Of a stretch of 64,000 nucleotides of DNA, positions 61,446 to 64,000 are shown one piece after another. Source of the stretch: Micavibrio sp. UBA2638 (GTDB taxonomy: Bacteria > Pseudomonadota > Alphaproteobacteria > Micavibrionales > Micavibrionaceae). The number at the start of each line of letters is the position of its first letter. Position 1 is the stretch's first letter. The notes beneath the pieces were generated by a model, which worked only from the letters and a program-made list of their open reading frames with translations, had not been told where the DNA came from and made no database searches. Made by a program: the position numbers and the translations under genes. The stretch lies in contig DENS01000007.1 in the NCBI GenBank assembly GCA_002359735.1, positions 1 through 64,000 of the forward strand. The letters run 5' to 3'.

Positions 61446-62822
61446 ATGCGGGTAATAATTTGCGGTGCCGGTCAGGTTGGTTATAGTATTGCGTCTTATC
61501 TTTCCCGGGAAGATAACGATGTGACCGTTATTGATACGAATGCCCGCTTAATATCGCAGATTAATGATGAATTGGATGTAAACGGAATTCTGGGGCACGC
61601 ATCCAACCCCGAGGTGCTCAGTAATGCCGGGGCCAGTGAGGCCGATATGGTGATTGCGGTCACACATTCAGATGAGGTGAATATGGTCGCCTGTCAGGTG
61701 TCGCATTCCCTGTTTGGTGTTCCGAAAAAAATTGCCCGTATTCGTGAGCAGGATTATTTAAACCCTGCCTGGTCGAATTTATTTAGCCGCGCCCACATGC
61801 CGATTGATGTTATTATTTCCCCTGAACAAGTTATTGCCGAAGACATTTTTCAGCGGCTTTCGGTGCCGGGCACAACATTTGTTATTTCCCTGGCCAAAGG
61901 CAAGGTACATATGGTTGGCGTTGTTTGCCGTGAAGATTGTCCTGTCGTCAATACACCGATTTCACAAATCGAAACCCTGTTCCCGGATTTGAATTTCAAG
62001 ATTATGGCGATCTTGCGCAATAACCGCCCGATTATTCCCGGTCCGCATGATCAATTATATATTGGGGATGAAGTGTATTTCATCGCCGATACCCGCCATT
62101 TGTCGCGCGTCCTATCCGTTTTTGGGCATGAGGAAAAAGAGGCGCGCCGCATTGTTATTGCCGGGGGCGGGAGTGTCGGATATGGCCTGGCTAAGTTATT
62201 GATTAAACAGGGCCGCGGTACGCAGATAAAAATGGTTGAGCATAATGAAGACCGGGCCGAGTTTTTAAGTGAACAGTTAGAAGATGTCATCGTGTTGCGT
62301 GGAAATGGGCTGGATAAGGATATTCTTGAAGAAGCCTCTATTGAATCGGTAGAAACGCTTGTGGCTGTAACGAATGATGATGAAAGTAATATTTTGGGGT
62401 CATTGCTGGCCAAGCAATATGGGTGCGAACGCGTTATTACGTTGGTAAATAATAATTCGTATTCACCGTTAATTGGCCCTCTTGGGATTGATGCCATGGT
62501 GTCTCCACGCTCAACGATTGTTGCGACGATCATGCAACATGTTCGCCGCGGTCGCATTCGGGGGTTGCATAATTTGCGCGATGGTTTTGCCGAAGTGTTT
62601 GAGGCCGAGGTATCAGACACAATGTCTTTGGTGAATAAAAACGTGGAAGATTTGATGTTGCCCCCTGATGTTATTTTGGGTGGCGTTATTCGTGATAATG
62701 AGATTATGATCCCCAAAGAGGGGGATATGGTCAGGGCCGGGGATGTTCTGATTATTCTCGCCACGCAGAAACAGGCTAAGGCACTGGAGAAAATTTTCTC
62801 GGTTCAAGTCGATCTTTTCTAA
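61446..62822 (+). CDS. trkA: Trk potassium uptake regulator TrkA
   Basis: Cytoplasmic subunit of the Trk K+ importer (458 residues). Two RCK units each have a nucleotide loop, ICGAGQVGYSIASYL near residue 4 and IAGGGSVGYGLAKLL near residue 240, followed by TrkA-C domains. NAD(H)/ATP binding gates TrkH/G, which is not in this window. It starts six bases after ntrX, the standard ntrYX-trkA order. The window also holds a separate K+ channel at 354. Confidence 0.95.
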   Translation: MRVIICGAGQVGYSIASYLSREDNDVTVIDTNARLISQINDELDVNGILGHASNPEVLSNAGASEADMVIAVTHSDEVNMVACQVSHSLFGVPKKIARIREQDYLNPAWSNLFSRAHMPIDVIISPEQVIAEDIFQRLSVPGTTFVISLAKGKVHMVGVVCREDCPVVNTPISQIETLFPDLNFKIMAILRNNRPIIPGPHDQLYIGDEVYFIADTRHLSRVLSVFGHEEKEARRIVIAGGGSVGYGLAKLLIKQGRGTQIKMVEHNEDRAEFLSEQLEDVIVLRGNGLDKDILEEASIESVETLVAVTNDDESNILGSLLAKQYGCERVITLVNNNSYSPLIGPLGIDAMVSPRSTIVATIMQHVRRGRIRGLHNLRDGFAEVFEAEVSDTMSLVNKNVEDLMLPPDVILGGVIRDNEIMIPKEGDMVRAGDVLIILATQKQAKALEKIFSVQVDLF

Positions 62823-62835
62823 AGGATGTTAATTT

Positions 62836-63711
62836 ATGCCACGTATTTCCTATGTTAACGGAGCATATGTTCCACATCAGCGTGCCTGTGTTCATATTGA
62901 AGACCGCGGTTTTGTGTTTGCCGATGGTGTTTATGAAGTCATTGGTTTGATTAATGGCAAATATGCCGATGAATGCGGGCATTTGGACCGTTTGGAGCGA
63001 TCCATGCGGGAGTTGCAGATTAACCCGCCCAAAACGCGTGATGCCATTCGGTTTATTATGCGGGAACTGGTGCGACGTAACCGTTTGCAAAATGCCGCAA
63101 TTTACTTGCAGGTAACACGCGGAACAGCAAAACGTGATTTTAAGTTTCCCACGGCCGATACGCCGTCGACTTTGGTTATGATGTGCTGGCCGTTTAACTA
63201 TGATGCGAACCCGAATGTCCAGAATGGCGTTAAGGTGTGTAGTGTCCCTGACCAGCGCTGGGCGCGCCGCGATATTAAAACGGTCGCATTGTTACCGCAG
63301 GTTTTGGCCAAGCAAAAAGCCGCTGAGCAAGGCTGCTATGAAGCCTTGATGCTGGATGGGGACGGCATGATTAATGAGGGCGGGGCCAGTAATTTCTGGA
63401 TATATAAAGACGGGGTTTTAAAGACGCATCAGGCCGATCAGAGCATTTTGAAAGGTGTGACACGCACCGCGGTTTGTGATATTGCGGCAAAACATAATAT
63501 TAAAATTGTTGAAGGGCCGTTCGGCCTGGATGAGGCAATAAACGCCGATGAAGCCTTTTGTACTAGTGCGACGGCCCTGATCGTGCCTGTGGTGCAAATT
63601 GATGACCATGTCTTGGGGGATGGCAAACCCGGGCCACTCGCAAGAAAAATTTATCATTATTATCGCGATTACGCCGATCATGAAAAACAACAGCTTTATT
63701 GGGTGTATTAA
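62836..63711 (+). CDS. dat: D-amino-acid transaminase
   Basis: Fold-type IV PLP aminotransferase (291 residues). The family start RISYVNGAYVPHQRACVHIEDRG, the PLP lysine in DIKTVALLPQVLAKQKA (expected Lys in IKTV), and the cofactor-binding EGGASNFWIYKDGVL are present. Product D-Ala/D-Glu would serve peptidoglycan. A branched-chain aminotransferase or ADC lyase is the alternative; the ASNFWI and ITRG-type pattern favours D-amino acids. It ends one base before the next gene. Confidence 0.9.
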   Translation: MPRISYVNGAYVPHQRACVHIEDRGFVFADGVYEVIGLINGKYADECGHLDRLERSMRELQINPPKTRDAIRFIMRELVRRNRLQNAAIYLQVTRGTAKRDFKFPTADTPSTLVMMCWPFNYDANPNVQNGVKVCSVPDQRWARRDIKTVALLPQVLAKQKAAEQGCYEALMLDGDGMINEGGASNFWIYKDGVLKTHQADQSILKGVTRTAVCDIAAKHNIKIVEGPFGLDEAINADEAFCTSATALIVPVVQIDDHVLGDGKPGPLARKIYHYYRDYADHEKQQLYWVY

Positions 63712-63712
63712 T

Positions 63713-64000
63713 ATGACCGGAACCGCGCAAAAACAATTGCATAAGCCGGAGGCGGTTTTCTTTGACTGGGATGGTACATTGGTTGACAGCTTTGCTTTCC
63801 TGACCAAGGCGCATAACAGTGTGAAATCGCAATTCGGGCTCTCGCCATTTACGGGGCAAGAATTTTCCCGTTATTTTGGCGTTCCGCGGGATCGCTTGTT
63901 TATGGATATTTATGGCCCCCATGCGACAGATGCAAAACCAGTCTTTGAACAATATTTTCATGATAATCATTTAAAGGAAATGGTTTTGATTCCGGGGGCT
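63713..64000 (+). CDS. HAD-family hydrolase, truncated by the window end
   Basis: The first 96 codons of a haloacid-dehalogenase-type phosphatase. Motif I, FFDWDGTLVDS, is at about residues 16-26 with the nucleophile Asp18 and acid Asp20. A helical cap follows (FLTKAHNSVKSQFGLSPF and QEFSRYFGVPRDRLFMDIYG). It resembles phosphoglycolate phosphatase-like proteins. The reading frame is open to the last base, and motifs II-IV lie beyond. It starts one base after dat. Confidence 0.85.
   Translation, partial: MTGTAQKQLHKPEAVFFDWDGTLVDSFAFLTKAHNSVKSQFGLSPFTGQEFSRYFGVPRDRLFMDIYGPHATDAKPVFEQYFHDNHLKEMVLIPGA

Overview
The window is chromosomal DNA of an alphaproteobacterium of moderate G+C content (judged by eye, not counted). 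The assignment rests on gene order and gene types: pyrH-frr-uppS-cdsA-dxr-rseP-bamA-skp-lpxD-fabZ-lpxA-lpxI-lpxB, gltA/gltX, comEC/lexA/trpCDG-trpE-ppiD, tpiA-secG-pyrG-kdsA-eno-ftsB-pdhA-pdhB-pdhC-lpd-lipA-COQ10/RatA-cinA-pgpA-ispDF, and ntrYX-trkA-dat. LpxI, a fused IspDF, a lipoyl domain on PDH E1-beta and a GTTC-N7-GTTC LexA box all fit that class. I cannot name the genus. No prophage, insertion sequence, rRNA or CRISPR array is visible.

Layout. 166-255: tRNA-Ser(UGA). 354-4012: a small K+ channel and cell-wall enzymes (lytic transglycosylase, RlpA, D,D-carboxypeptidase). 4031-9037: tightly packed tmk-holB-metG-tatD-MBL hydrolase. 9136-23433: UMP kinase, ribosome recycling, undecaprenyl and CDP-diacylglycerol synthesis, isoprenoid enzyme Dxr, two adjacent site-2 proteases, BamA, Skp and the lipid A genes, closed by a hairpin terminator. 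23485-26337 (minus): citrate synthase and glutamyl-tRNA synthetase. 26443-36949: ComEC, LexA with its own SOS box and promoter, the trp genes, PpiD, and one opposed polysaccharide-deacetylase-like gene splitting trpE from trpGDC. 37151-44113: tpiA, secG, pyrG, kdsA, eno, an anchored YqgE and FtsB. 44268-52593: pyruvate dehydrogenase genes interrupted by a hypothetical gene, upp, tryptophanase and a small coupled gene. 52682-57501: an unknown gene, lipoyl synthase, COQ10/RatA, PncC, PgpA, IspDF. 57589-64000: NtrY/NtrX, TrkA, D-amino-acid transaminase and a truncated HAD phosphatase.

Most genes serve envelope building, central carbon flow or nucleotide supply. Because the backbone order is so conventional, departures stand out: the second RseP-type protease, tryptophanase plus a small MbcA/ParS-like protein inside the pdh cluster, several small unrecognised genes, a cluster of four GANTC sites before ftsB, mismatches in the tRNA-Ser acceptor stem, and a folded intergenic palindrome after lpd. 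I found no clearly new multi-gene system. The best candidates for new biology are the tnaA/small-protein pair and the paired RseP proteases.
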